Source of the DNA: an uncultured Collinsella sp.
Lineage (GTDB): Bacteria; Actinomycetota; Coriobacteriia; Coriobacteriales; Coriobacteriaceae
Assembly: GCA_900544725.1 (NCBI GenBank)
Contig: UQWK01000034.1
Span: 1-22,023 of the forward strand
Direction of reading: 5' to 3'
Length of the DNA: 22,023 bases
Shown here: positions 6,682 to 15,180 of the stretch, piece after piece
How the letters are laid out: every line of letters starts with the position of its first letter
Numbering within the stretch: the first letter of the stretch is position 1
Made by a program: the position numbers and the translations under genes
Notes under the pieces: model-generated
Database searches by the model: none
Told to the model about the DNA's origin: nothing
The model's input: the letters and a program-made list of their open reading frames with translations, nothing else

Positions 6682-8442
6682 TTATGCCTCGAGGTTTTCC
6701 TCGATCCAGGCGACGGCACCCTTGGGATCCTTAGTGAGGTCGATGTACTGTTTGCCCTTGGGCGACAGCAGCGTGATGCCCAGGCGGTCGGTGTCGGCCT
6801 TCATCTCGTTGTAATAGGTGCGAACCTGCGGAGCCAGGACGATGACGTTGTACTGGTCCATGATGGCGTAGTGGCTGCCGTAGGCACCGGCGTTGGCGGT
6901 AATGTCGATGCCCAGCTCGTCGGCGCCTTCCTTAAGCGCGTTGGCGAGCAGTGCAGAGGTGCCGGCGCCAGCGCACAGAACCAGAACCCTCAGATCCTTG
7001 CCCTTAAGGGCGGACGGAGCTGCGGAGGCCTCGGTGGCAGAAGCGGTCTCGACAACAGGAGCCTCAACGGCGGGGGCGGCAGCGGTCTTGACGGCCTTGG
7101 TCTCCTCGGCCTCTTCTTCGGCCAGGGTCTCGGCCTCCTGCTTGCACAGGACGTTGTCGTAGGCCTTGCAGAACGGGTAGTAGATCAAGAAGTCAACGAC
7201 CAGCAGGACGACAACCAGGACCAGAGAGATCGGCTGGAAGTTGGTGTCGATGAAGGTGCCGATCGGTCCGGGGAGTGCCCACGGCATGGCATAGATAAAG
7301 CCGTTCATGCCCAAAAAGTCGATGAAGAACTTACCAATGAGGACGTTGGCCACGGGGGCAAACAGGAACGGGATCAGGAAGTACGGGTTGAGGATGATGG
7401 GCGCGGCGAACAGCAGCGGCTCGTTGACGGCGAACATCACGGGCACGACAGAGGCTTTGCCGACGGCCTTGAGCTGCTTGGAGCGCATAAAGAGCAGGAA
7501 GATGATCGGGACAATGAACGTGGCGCCGGTGCCGCCGAGTTCGCCGATGTAGTTACCGAAGTTTTCGGTCAGGGCGAGGGCGGGGTGACCGCCGGCCTGC
7601 AGCGTGGCGAGGTTGGTGGTGATGTTGCCAAACAGCGCGGCGTTGAGGGCAGGCTTAACGACCGAGGGGCCGTGGATGCCCATGAACCAGAACAGCGGGA
7701 TCATGAACCAGATGAGGGCGAGGCCGGCGTAGGAATCGGCAGCGGCGAACAGCGGGCTCACCAGCGTGGAGATGACGTTGGCAAACGGGACGGCCAAGCA
7801 GGTGCGGCAGATAACGTCGATGACGGCGACAAACAGGATGGAGAAGCTGAAGGCGAAGATGTCGCGGAAGTTCTGGGCGATGGCGCCGGGGACTTCTTTG
7901 GGCAGCTTGATGGTGATGTCTCGCTTAATGCAGAAGGCATAGATGTTGACCGTGGCAAATGCGGCGACAAAGGAGCTCAGCAGGCCCTTGGTGCCCATGT
8001 TGTCGGTAAAGAACACCGAGACATCGGCGCCGTCGATCTTGGCACTCGTCTGGGTAACGGCCAAGATGAGCATAGCGCACATGGCGGCGACCATGGTGCT
8101 CGTGGCGTTGATGGCCTTGCCGGCAGGCATGCGGCGGTTCTTGGAGCCGGTCAGCGCGCTTGCGGTGGTGCCGGCGACCATGATGCCCACGACGCCCATC
8201 GTGAAGTTGTAAACCTTGTTGCAGAAGTTCACGACGTCGACGTTCCACCAGTCGGGCAGCGTAAAGCCGCCGACCGTGGCGACAACGCCCGGCAGGGTCG
8301 AAATAAGCAGGAAGACAGAAGAAGACAGGATGATGGGCATTGCTGCCAAAAAGCCGTCTTTAATGGCCTGAAGGTAGATGTTCTTAGAGACCTTGTCGAA
8401 GTACGGCTGACCTTTCTCCAAGAACTTAACGATCGATTCCAT
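6682..8442 (-). CDS. lacE: PTS lactose/cellobiose-type EIICB transporter, module 2
   Basis: 586 residues with the same IIC-linker-IIB plan as module 1. IIC shows GIHGPSVV with H257 and VNEPLLFAAP with E341; the IIB phosphorylation loop is VLVLCAGAGTSALL with C490. The linker (~440-475) is rich in Ala, Glu and Val. The N-terminus MESIVKFLEKGQPYFDKVSKN closely parallels the other two EIICB proteins, so the three are paralogues or related imports. GAGGAGCG lies 8-15 bases upstream of the ATG. Unlike modules 1 and 3 it is the second gene of its operon, 176 bp after the 6-phospho-beta-galactosidase, with a large hairpin in the gap. No IIA domain is fused. The substrate is inferred to be a beta-galactoside from the partner enzyme, not from the transporter itself. 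Confidence 0.92.
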   Translation of the reverse strand: MESIVKFLEKGQPYFDKVSKNIYLQAIKDGFLAAMPIILSSSVFLLISTLPGVVATVGGFTLPDWWNVDVVNFCNKVYNFTMGVVGIMVAGTTASALTGSKNRRMPAGKAINATSTMVAAMCAMLILAVTQTSAKIDGADVSVFFTDNMGTKGLLSSFVAAFATVNIYAFCIKRDITIKLPKEVPGAIAQNFRDIFAFSFSILFVAVIDVICRTCLAVPFANVISTLVSPLFAAADSYAGLALIWFMIPLFWFMGIHGPSVVKPALNAALFGNITTNLATLQAGGHPALALTENFGNYIGELGGTGATFIVPIIFLLFMRSKQLKAVGKASVVPVMFAVNEPLLFAAPIILNPYFLIPFLFAPVANVLIGKFFIDFLGMNGFIYAMPWALPGPIGTFIDTNFQPISLVLVVVLLVVDFLIYYPFCKAYDNVLCKQEAETLAEEEAEETKAVKTAAAPAVEAPVVETASATEASAAPSALKGKDLRVLVLCAGAGTSALLANALKEGADELGIDITANAGAYGSHYAIMDQYNVIVLAPQVRTYYNEMKADTDRLGITLLSPKGKQYIDLTKDPKGAVAWIEENLEA

Positions 8443-8550
8443 AGTTCACGCTCCTCTTTGCATGAAATCTTAATGGCATGGACGTTGAAAACCTATATGG
8501 TCTCCCGCTTGCTAAAAGCCCGGGTGCAGGCGGGGTCGGTCCCAGGGGGA

Positions 8551-8597
8551 GAGAGGGGAGCGGCTGGGTTTGTATCGCATAGGGCCGCTCCCTTCTC
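8551..8597 (-). other. Intercistronic hairpin between lacG and EIICB of module 2
   Basis: GAGAGGGGAGCGGC (8551-8564) pairs with GCCGCTCCCTTCTC (8584-8597), almost perfectly, around a 19-base loop. No U-run follows on the minus strand. In the 176-base gap between the two genes it may set relative expression or protect the upstream mRNA, as proposed for the other two modules. Confidence 0.6.
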
Positions 8598-8618
8598 GGG
8601 GGAAAGCGAGGCGATGCG

Positions 8619-10061
8619 CTACTGCGCGTCCGCCATAGTGTCGGCGAGCTCCTTGTACCAGAGTGCCGACTGCTTGATGTAGCGTTTTTGCGTGTCGAAG
8701 TCGATGTAGAACAGGCCGTAGCGCTTGTTATAGCCATTGGCCCACGAGAACTGGTCCTGCAGGCTCCAGATAAAGTAGCCCTGGACGTCGACGCCCTCGG
8801 CGCGCGCCTGGAGCACCTTCTCCATGTGCTGGTCGACAAAGTCGATGCGCTCGGGATCGGCGACGATGCCGTTTGCGTCGGGCTCGGGGTCCTTGTGGCC
8901 CAGGCCGTTTTCGGTGATATAGATGACGGGGAGGTTGGGATAGGTGGCGCTGATGTGCTTGAGCGTGTCGTAGAGGCCTTGCGGGTAGATGAGCCAATCC
9001 CAGTCGGTGGTGGGGATACCCGGCATATCGACCTGCTGCCCGACGCCCTTAAACTTAAAGCACGAGGTGCCCTTGTCTCCGGTGCCGTTAAAGCTGTTGG
9101 TTGACTCGCCATCGTAGGCGGCGATAAACGCCGACTGATAGTAGTTGAGGCCGAACATATCGTTGCGGGGCGCCGCCTTGGCGAGCTCCTCCATGTCGCT
9201 GTCCTCAACCGTAAGTGTGGCGTTGTTGGCACGCAGAATCTCGTTGATGAGTGAGAGGGTGCGCGCGGAGTAGTGACCCAGGAAGGCGCCGTCCATGATG
9301 AAGTCGGTGTAGAAGGCGTTGTACAGGTCGGCGGCGTGCTGGTCGGCGGGCGAGTCGGTGGCAGGATATGCCGGCGTCAGGACGTTGACCATGCCAATGC
9401 GTCCGCCCAGGTGCTCGGTCTCGTCAAGATCCTTATACAGGTTGACGGCGCGGGCGTGGGCAACGAGCTCGTTGTGCTGGCTCTGGATGCCGCTCGTCAC
9501 ATCAAAGTGATGGTTGGGCGGGAAGTTGCCTTGGATGTATTGGGAGTGCGAGAGGCTGATGAGCTCGTTGATGGTGAACCAATTTTTGACCTCGCGGAAC
9601 TCGCGGAAGCAGAACTCGGCATAGCGCACATAGGCGTCGACGGTCTTGCGGTTGAGCCAGTCGCCCTGGTTGAACAGGGCGGCGGGGGAGTCAAAGTGAT
9701 GCAGGGACACATAGGGCTCGACGCCATACTTTTTGCAGCAGGCGAACAGCTCGTGGTAGTGCTTAACGCCCTCGGCGAGGGGTTCGGCATCGTCGCCGTT
9801 GGGGAAGATGCGGGTCCAGGCGATGGACACACGAATGGCGTTGAGTCCATGCTCGGCAGAAAGGCGGATATCCTCCTCGTAGCGGTTGTAGAAATCACTG
9901 GCCGGGTCGGGCAAAAAGCGACCCTGGGCGACAAGGTAATCGTCCCACATGGTCTTACCCTTGCCTGCCACCTTCGTGGAACCTTCCGTTTGGTACGCGG
10001 CGGTTGCGGCGCCCCAAACAAAGCCCTTCGGCAGCTGCTGTACGCGGTTTAGCAAAGACAT
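8619..10061 (-). CDS. lacG: 6-phospho-beta-galactosidase-like GH1 enzyme, module 2
   Basis: 480 residues from ATG 10061; another ATG two codons upstream (10067) is possible, but GAGAGGG (10071-10077) is only 3 bases from it and 9 from 10061. GH1 landmarks: FVWGAATAAYQTEG, SLHHFDSP, acid/base Glu in TINEL (the usual TFNE has Ile for Phe), nucleophile E384 in YITENG. FSWANGYNKRYG keeps the Ser/Lys/Tyr phosphate site and the LacG-type tryptophan after the serine, so a galactoside-6-phosphate is the likely substrate. It is the most divergent of the three, with insertions in the middle (DLDETEHLGGR) and before the nucleophile-to-phosphate-site segment (DPEPDANGIV), suggesting a different aglycone. 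It is first in its operon, preceding the EIICB gene, and divergent from a LacI-family gene. Confidence 0.88.
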   Translation of the reverse strand: MSLLNRVQQLPKGFVWGAATAAYQTEGSTKVAGKGKTMWDDYLVAQGRFLPDPASDFYNRYEEDIRLSAEHGLNAIRVSIAWTRIFPNGDDAEPLAEGVKHYHELFACCKKYGVEPYVSLHHFDSPAALFNQGDWLNRKTVDAYVRYAEFCFREFREVKNWFTINELISLSHSQYIQGNFPPNHHFDVTSGIQSQHNELVAHARAVNLYKDLDETEHLGGRIGMVNVLTPAYPATDSPADQHAADLYNAFYTDFIMDGAFLGHYSARTLSLINEILRANNATLTVEDSDMEELAKAAPRNDMFGLNYYQSAFIAAYDGESTNSFNGTGDKGTSCFKFKGVGQQVDMPGIPTTDWDWLIYPQGLYDTLKHISATYPNLPVIYITENGLGHKDPEPDANGIVADPERIDFVDQHMEKVLQARAEGVDVQGYFIWSLQDQFSWANGYNKRYGLFYIDFDTQKRYIKQSALWYKELADTMADAQ

Positions 10062-10181
10062 ATGCATACACCCTCTCGTCTCGCTGTTCGATATTGTGCG
10101 TTTGCGCTCAGGAGGCTCCCTGATTAGCGTTCAGCGGTGAAAAAGCCCGATAAACACTATCTTAAAATGATTAGAACCAAA

Positions 10182-10197
10182 ATGAGCACGTGAACAT
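10182..10197. promoter_or_regulatory. LacI-type operator O2a, module 2
   Basis: ATGAGCACGTGAACAT, an imperfect palindrome with central CG. It repeats at 10204 and 10336 with the left half identical. It lies about 120 bp upstream of the module 2 lacG start. Confidence 0.75.
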
Positions 10198-10203
10198 TTG
10201 ACA

Positions 10204-10219
10204 ATGAGCACGTTAACAT
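10204..10219. promoter_or_regulatory. LacI-type operator O2b, module 2
   Basis: ATGAGCACGTTAACAT, differing from O2a at one base, with centres 22 bp apart. The pair mimics the spacing of O1a/O1b in module 1. Confidence 0.75.
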
Positions 10220-10259
10220 CCGGCTGGGATGTATAGAAACAAAACAACTTCAAACAGCC

Positions 10260-10290
10260 GCGAACGGTTGTATTTGTTCGGTAAGCGGTT
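10260..10290 (+). promoter_or_regulatory. ARCGGT direct-repeat pair, 21-bp period (module 2)
   Basis: AACGGT at 10263-10268 and AGCGGT at 10284-10289, exactly 21 bp apart. The whole stretch aligns without gaps to 5311-5341 in module 1, including the TGTYCGGTAARCGGTT part. It ends 5 bases before the -35 of the repressor promoter, an activator-like position. Confidence 0.65.
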
Positions 10291-10294
10291 TTGA

Positions 10295-10324
10295 TTGACA
10301 GAAGTTTTCATGTTGTGGTATATG
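10295..10324 (+). promoter_or_regulatory. Promoter of the module 2 LacI-family gene
   Basis: Consensus -35 TTGACA (10295-10300), 18-bp spacer, and -10 TATATG (10319-10324). Transcription would begin near 10331, directly before operator O2c. Confidence 0.75.
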
Positions 10325-10335
10325 GCTCGGGTATC

Positions 10336-10351
10336 ATGAGCACGTTATCAA
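10336..10351. promoter_or_regulatory. LacI-type operator O2c at the repressor transcription start
   Basis: ATGAGCACGTTATCAA has the same left half and central CG as O2a/O2b. Its place just after the predicted start site of the LacI-family gene suggests autorepression. Confidence 0.65.
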
Positions 10352-10411
10352 TGTATGTACGATGCGCCATGGGCGCGGGGAATAGTTGGGAAGCAGGTTA
10401 GCGTGGAAGGC

Positions 10412-11440
10412 ATGGATCAGCAGACAAGGAATGGTCGTTCGGCGAGCGCGGCAGAGGTTGCGGCGCTCGCTGGCGTGAGCCGCCAGACTGTGTCTCGCGT
10501 GGTCAACGGTATGCCCAACGTGACGGAAAAGACGCGCAAGCGTGTGCTGGCCGCCATGGAAGAGCTGGGCTTTCGTCCCAATTTTGCTGGAGCGGCGTTG
10601 CGCGGCGGGTCGTATCGTTCTATTGGCCTGTGCATGTACAACATCACACGTGTCGGTAACCTGGCGACGCTCGAGGGTATCATGCAAGCGGCGCGCGAGC
10701 ACGATTTTGCCGTCACTATGATCGAGATGGGCGGCGACAAGCCCTATGCACTTGCCGATGCCTCGCGCCGCATGGTCGAGCGACCCGTCGACGGCATGAT
10801 TCTCAACATGAACCGCATGGCTCCCGATTTTGAGGAGTTTGTTCCCCAGCCGGGAGTGCGAACGGTCATCCTGTCCATGTATGCGCATCCGCGCTGCACG
10901 ACGATCGACTCCGACCAGTATGGTTCGTGCGAGCTGTTGACCAATTATCTGCTGGAACATGGTCACTCGAATATGCGGTTTGTGGCGGGTCCGGAAAACT
11001 CGATTTCCTCGCGTTTTCGTGAGGCCGGTTGGCGCGATACGCTGGGTCGTGCTCATGTCGATGCCGCTCCGATGCTGCGTGGCGATTGGAGTGCGGACAG
11101 TGGGTACGCCATGGGCGAGCGGATTGCGGCCGAGGTGCTTGCCGGCGGGTCGCAGGCGCCGACTGCCGTGCTTGCGGCAAATGACCAGATGGCGCTGGGC
11201 GTTATCGCCGCGCTCGAGAACGCGGGCCTGTCCGTGCCCGACGACGTGAGCGTGGTTGGTATCGACGACGCACTCGAGGGACTTGTTCCTCACAATCGGC
11301 TGACGACGCTGCGATTTGATTTGCGCGGTGTCGGTAAGCTTGCGTTTGAGGCGGCGATTGGAGAGAGCTCGTCTATCGAGGCGATTCATGTGCCGAGCAC
11401 GCTGGTCGAACGCTCGACTGTTAGGGACATACGGGGTTAG
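10412..11440 (+). CDS. LacI-family transcriptional regulator, module 2
   Basis: 342 residues from the ATG at 10412, chosen because the helix-turn-helix (SAAEVAALAGVSRQTVSRVVN) then begins at the usual distance from the start. In-frame ATG 10355 and GTG 10403 are alternatives, and no start has a strong ribosome site. The recognition positions are RQ, against LK and EQ in the other two regulators, which fits its different operators. The hinge FAGAALRGG keeps the leucine expected to contact the central CG. The sensor domain follows (MILNMNRMAPDFEEF, GDWSADSGYAMG, AANDQMALGVIAA, VSVVGIDDALEG). It is divergent from the module 2 lacG-EIICB operon, three similar operators lie in the shared region, and one covers its own start, so both repression and autoregulation are likely. 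The inducer is unknown. Confidence 0.88.
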   Translation: MDQQTRNGRSASAAEVAALAGVSRQTVSRVVNGMPNVTEKTRKRVLAAMEELGFRPNFAGAALRGGSYRSIGLCMYNITRVGNLATLEGIMQAAREHDFAVTMIEMGGDKPYALADASRRMVERPVDGMILNMNRMAPDFEEFVPQPGVRTVILSMYAHPRCTTIDSDQYGSCELLTNYLLEHGHSNMRFVAGPENSISSRFREAGWRDTLGRAHVDAAPMLRGDWSADSGYAMGERIAAEVLAGGSQAPTAVLAANDQMALGVIAALENAGLSVPDDVSVVGIDDALEGLVPHNRLTTLRFDLRGVGKLAFEAAIGESSSIEAIHVPSTLVERSTVRDIRG

Positions 11441-11454
11441 GTCCTACTCCGTTT

Positions 11455-11596
11455 GTCTCGATTTGTAACAGGTAGACGGTCAAAAGCGGGCTACGTGTTA
11501 CAGATTTAGATTCTTCGGAAAGAGCAATCCTGTTCGTCTCAATCTGTAACAGCTAGGACCCAAAAACTCGGCTAGATGTTACAGATTGAGACAAAC
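11455..11596. repeat. Tandem TGTAACA palindrome pair, copy C
   Basis: Unit 1 covers 11455-11511 and unit 2 11532-11596. The 41-base cores of the two units, from CTGTAACAG to TGTTACAG, have equal length and align without gaps in the same orientation. The block lies between the convergent module 2 repressor and the module 3 lacG terminator, the same kind of position as copy B. Confidence 0.8.
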
Positions 11597-11611
11597 GGAC
11601 CCCGAACCGCC

Positions 11612-11655
11612 CAAAAAGACCGGGGGCGGCGCGCCGTGTGACGTGCCACCCCCGG
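11612..11655 (-). terminator. Terminator of the module 3 EIICB-lacG operon
   Basis: On the minus strand CCGGGGGTGGC (11645-11655) pairs with GCCGCCCCCGG (11620-11630), one G-U-type exception aside, and is followed by TCTTTTTGG. It lies about 60 bases past the stop codon of the third 6-phospho-beta-galactosidase gene. Confidence 0.8.
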
Positions 11656-11717
11656 CTGAGAAATGGGGGACAGGTTATGTGGGCGGTGCAACTCCGCCAA
11701 CCGCTCGTCGCAAGCCG

Positions 11718-13157
11718 CTAGTCCAGACGACGGGTCTGCGCCACGTGCTTATACCAGTATGCGCTTGCCTTGGGCGTGCGCTTCTGGGTTTCAAAGTCAA
11801 CGTAGAAGAAGCCGTAACGCTTGTTGTAGCCATTAGTCCAGGAGAACTGATCCTGCAGGCTCCACAGGAAGTAACCGCCCACGTTGACACCCACCTCCAT
11901 GGCCTTGAGCAACCAGCGCAGGTGCTGCTCGATGTAGTCGATGCGCGGCTGGTCGTCCACAAAACCGTCCTTGTAGGGGTCCTTGTAGCCCATGCCGTTT
12001 TCGGTGATGAAGATCTGCTTGTAGTTGGGGTAGCGCTGCTTAATGTAGACGAGCAGATCGAACAGACCCTCGGGATAGATGATCCAGTCCCAGTCGGTGG
12101 TGGGGATGCCGGGCTTGTTCACGTGCTCGCCAATGCCCTTGACGCGCCAGCGGCCGGTGCCCTTCTCGCCCGTACCGTTGTGGTGCAGGTCGTTCTCGCC
12201 ATCGTAAGCCTTCAAAAAACGGCACTGGTAGTTGTTAACGCCAAGGTAGTCGTTGTAAAGCGCGGCTTCGCGCATAATCTCGAGGTCCTCGTCCAATATC
12301 TCGATGGTGCCGCCCGAGACGGCGGCCAGGCGGTTGGCGCACTCGAGGGTGTCGGGCGCGTAGTCGCCGCGGAAAGTGGCGTCGAGCAAAAACTGGTTCT
12401 GCAGCACGTGCTCGTTATTGGCGGCTTTGATGTCGGCGGGGTCGTTCTCGTTGAGCGGGTACTTAAACTCCAGCGACTGGATGACGCCGATCTTGCCCCT
12501 AAAGCCGCCGTTGTGGAAGGCCAGCACGGCCTTGGCGTGGGCGAGCATCATGTTGTGCTCGCACTGGAAGGCCTCGGCAAGATGCGCCTTGACGCCACCG
12601 GGGAAGGTGCCCTCGATGTAGGTGTTGGAGGCGTCGGCCCAGATTTCGTTAAAGGTGAACCAGTAGGTTACCTGGTCGGTGTACTCCTTAAAGCAGAAGG
12701 TGGCAAAGTCCACAAAGGCATCGATGGTCTCGCGGTTGAGGAAGTCGCCCTTCTCAAAGAGGGGAAGCGGCGTATCGAAGTGATGCAGCGTGACAAACGG
12801 CTCAACGTGGTGCTTGTGGCACTCGGCGAAGAGGTCGTGGTAGAACTGGACACCCTCGGGGTTTATCTCTCCGGTGCCGTTGGGGAAGATGCGGCTCCAG
12901 GCGATGGAGAGACGAATGCCGTTGATGCCGAACTCCTCGCACAGCTCCAGATCGACGGGGTACTGGTTGTAGAAGTCCGAAGCGGGATCGGGGGAGAAGC
13001 GCCCCTGGGCCTCCAGGAAGTCGTCCCAGGCGACCTTGCCCTTACCGTGAGTGCGGGTCTCGCCCTCTACCTGGTAGGCAGCGGTGGCGCCGCCAAAGAC
13101 AAAGTCCTCGGGAAACTGCGCGGGCGGGTTGGTGACGCTAGCAGGATTAACGGACAT
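11718..13157 (-). CDS. lacG: 6-phospho-beta-galactosidase (GH1), module 3
   Basis: 479 residues, very similar throughout to the module 1 enzyme (for example YQVEGETRTHGKGKV and FSPDPASDFYN are shared) and clearly LacG-like. The acid/base Glu is in TFNEI, the nucleophile is E386 in FITENG, and FSWTNGYNKRYG carries the Ser, Lys and Tyr of the 6-phosphate pocket plus the galactose-selecting Trp. It keeps the standard LHHFDTP, where module 1 has LDHFDTP. The loop after the acid/base residue (WADASNTYIEG) differs from module 1 (PATAEGSFIVG), hinting at another aglycone. Only a weak GGATC-like ribosome site precedes the ATG. It is second in the operon after its EIICB gene, 66 bases downstream, with an 11-bp hairpin in the gap, and is followed by a terminator. 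Confidence 0.92.
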   Translation of the reverse strand: MSVNPASVTNPPAQFPEDFVFGGATAAYQVEGETRTHGKGKVAWDDFLEAQGRFSPDPASDFYNQYPVDLELCEEFGINGIRLSIAWSRIFPNGTGEINPEGVQFYHDLFAECHKHHVEPFVTLHHFDTPLPLFEKGDFLNRETIDAFVDFATFCFKEYTDQVTYWFTFNEIWADASNTYIEGTFPGGVKAHLAEAFQCEHNMMLAHAKAVLAFHNGGFRGKIGVIQSLEFKYPLNENDPADIKAANNEHVLQNQFLLDATFRGDYAPDTLECANRLAAVSGGTIEILDEDLEIMREAALYNDYLGVNNYQCRFLKAYDGENDLHHNGTGEKGTGRWRVKGIGEHVNKPGIPTTDWDWIIYPEGLFDLLVYIKQRYPNYKQIFITENGMGYKDPYKDGFVDDQPRIDYIEQHLRWLLKAMEVGVNVGGYFLWSLQDQFSWTNGYNKRYGFFYVDFETQKRTPKASAYWYKHVAQTRRLD

Positions 13158-13180
13158 GATGATCCAATCGTCTAAATCGA

Positions 13181-13214
13181 AGGGCCAGCCGGTCTTGGAT
13201 GGTCGGCTGGCCCT
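13181..13214 (-). other. Intercistronic hairpin between EIICB and lacG of module 3
   Basis: AGGGCCAGCCG (13181-13191) and CGGCTGGCCCT (13204-13214) form a perfect 11-bp stem with a 12-base loop. The minus strand continues TCGATTTA, so there is no terminator U-tract. It fills half of the 66-base gap. Confidence 0.65.
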
Positions 13215-13223
13215 GGGCGTTAC

Positions 13224-14999
13224 TTACTTCGAAAGTTGCTCGCTCACGAAGGCGAGAGACTTGTCGCCGTTCTGGGAGAGCTCGATGTACTGCTTTCCAC
13301 GGCAGGCGACGCACTTGTTGCCCACGCGCTCGCAGTCCTTCTGCAGGTCGGCCAGGTAGCTGGCGGCCTGCGGGGCCAGGACGACCAGATCAAAGTCGGG
13401 GAGCATGTCGACGTGGTTGCCATAGGCCTCGGCAGCGGTCTCAAGATTGATGCCGCGCTCCTTGGCGGCCTTGGCCAGCGCGTTAGCGAGCAGGCCCGAG
13501 GTACCGCCACCCTGGCAGAGCACGAGCACGCGCTTGCCGTTGAGGTCGCTGGTGGTCGTTGCCTCGGCGGTGGGTGCTGCAGAAGCGGCGGGGGCGTCAG
13601 CCTTCACGGCCTCGGCGGCAGCGCCGGCAGCAACGCTCTTGGCGTCAGCCTTGCCCTGGAAGGCATCGTTGAGCTTGGCGGCCTTCTCGGCGTTCTTGGC
13701 GGCGAGCTCCTCCTGGGAGATCTCGGCCTCCTCGGCGCACTTCTGGGCGTCATAGGCACGGAAGAACGGGTAGTACAGAACGAAGTCGACGACCAGGATA
13801 AGGGCGAGCATCACAAAGGCGAGCGGCTGGAAGCCCAGGCCCATGATGGTACCGATGGGGCCGGGGACGGTCCAAGGCAGGGTGTACATAAAGCCGTTCA
13901 TGCCCAAGAAGTCGATAAAGATCTTGAGGATCCAGATGTTGGCGATCGGGGCAAAGACAAACGGGACAAAGAAGACGGGGTTGAGCACGATGGGCGCGGC
14001 GAACAGCAGCGGCTCGTTGACGGCAAAGCAGACGGGGACGATGGCGGCCTTACCGACGGCGCGCATCTCCTGAGACTTGGCTAGGAAGCAGAACATAAAG
14101 ACCAGGACGAGCGTGGCGCCGGTGCCGCCCATGCAGACGACGAAGTACTGGGCACCCTGGGTCAGGACGGCGGAAGCGTGCTGGCCAGCCTGGAACGCAG
14201 CCAGGTTGTCGGTCATGTTGGCAACGAGGGCGGCGGCGATGGCGGGCTCGACGATCGAGGGACCGTGGACGCCGACGAACCAGAACAGGCTCATGGCGCC
14301 GTAGATCACAGCGAGGCCGATGTAGCCGTCGGCAGCGGTGAACAGGGGCTGGAACACCTGGATGACGCCCTGGGCAAAGCAGAAGCCAAAAGCAGCGCGG
14401 AAGACGATGTCAAAGACCCAAAAGACGGTGATGCAGACGGAGAAGGGGATGATGTCCTTAAAGGTCTGCGAGATGTTAGGCGGAACCTGCTCGGGCATCT
14501 TGACGGTGATGTTGCGCTTAATGAAGAACTTGTAGATGATGCCGGTCACAAACGCAGCGATGAAGGCGGTCAGCAGGCCCTTGGAACCAAGGTAAGTGGT
14601 GTTGAAGCCGCTGGCAGCGTCCGTGGCGATCGTGTCGCTCGAAAGGAGCAAGAAGCCGATGATGGCCGCGCACATGCACGAGATAAAGTTGATCTGGTTG
14701 TTCTTGGGCAGGTCGCGGTTCTGCGCGTCGGCGAAGTGCTTGGCCGTGGTGGCGGCGCAGGCGATGGCCAGGATGCCCATGGAGTAGTTGTAGCACTTCC
14801 ACAGGGCGTTGTTGATGTCATCGGGCCAGTAGAAACCCCAGATGTTGGGGACCGAGGCTACCAGGCAGAAGATGGACGAGAAGATGATGATGGGGATGAC
14901 GGAGATAAAGCCGTCGCGGATCGCCTTGAGGTACTTGTTGCGGGCGATCGCGTTGAAAAAGGGCTGGCCTTTTTCGATGGTGGCGATGAGTTGCTCCAT
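13224..14999 (-). CDS. lacE: PTS lactose/cellobiose-type EIICB transporter, module 3
   Basis: 591 residues with IIC at ~30-420, an Ala-rich linker (~430-485) and C-terminal IIB. IIC shows GVHGPSIV with H245 and VNEPLLFAAP with E329. The IIB loop is VLVLCQGGGTSGLL with C495, differing from the CAGAGTSA of modules 1 and 2; the terminal region (PQAASYLADLQKDCERVGNK) is also less similar, so its IIB is the outlier of the three. AGGAG lies 7-11 bases upstream of the ATG. It is first gene of the operon with the 6-phospho-beta-galactosidase, and divergent from a LacI-family gene, with two operators between. No IIA domain is fused. Whether the shared EIIA serves this diverged IIB as well as the others is an open point. 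Confidence 0.92.
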   Translation of the reverse strand: MEQLIATIEKGQPFFNAIARNKYLKAIRDGFISVIPIIIFSSIFCLVASVPNIWGFYWPDDINNALWKCYNYSMGILAIACAATTAKHFADAQNRDLPKNNQINFISCMCAAIIGFLLLSSDTIATDAASGFNTTYLGSKGLLTAFIAAFVTGIIYKFFIKRNITVKMPEQVPPNISQTFKDIIPFSVCITVFWVFDIVFRAAFGFCFAQGVIQVFQPLFTAADGYIGLAVIYGAMSLFWFVGVHGPSIVEPAIAAALVANMTDNLAAFQAGQHASAVLTQGAQYFVVCMGGTGATLVLVFMFCFLAKSQEMRAVGKAAIVPVCFAVNEPLLFAAPIVLNPVFFVPFVFAPIANIWILKIFIDFLGMNGFMYTLPWTVPGPIGTIMGLGFQPLAFVMLALILVVDFVLYYPFFRAYDAQKCAEEAEISQEELAAKNAEKAAKLNDAFQGKADAKSVAAGAAAEAVKADAPAASAAPTAEATTTSDLNGKRVLVLCQGGGTSGLLANALAKAAKERGINLETAAEAYGNHVDMLPDFDLVVLAPQAASYLADLQKDCERVGNKCVACRGKQYIELSQNGDKSLAFVSEQLSK

Positions 15000-15060
15000 G
15001 CAATGCTCCTAAGAGTCGGTGGGTTAGCAACGATGGTAGCTTTTGGCGTTCGGTTGCCAA

Positions 15061-15078
15061 AATGTTGACGTTGCCATT
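15061..15078. promoter_or_regulatory. LacI-type operator O3a, module 3
   Basis: AATGTTGACGTTGCCATT, an imperfect palindrome with central CG, about 60 bp upstream of the EIICB start. It is the near inverse of O3b (15181-15198). Confidence 0.75.
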
Positions 15079-15180
15079 TTGCGACACAAAAAAAGACGCG
15101 AACCGGTGGTTCCTGTGCCTGCGAACCGTCGATTCCTTATGCGTAAACGTTTGAGCCGCCCGGTGGCTCTGTGTTTGCGC

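Noticed and set aside
1632..11596. The TGTAACA repeats as a CRISPR array
   Set aside because: Only two units per locus, strongly palindromic over their whole length, with no spacers of uniform length and no cas genes.
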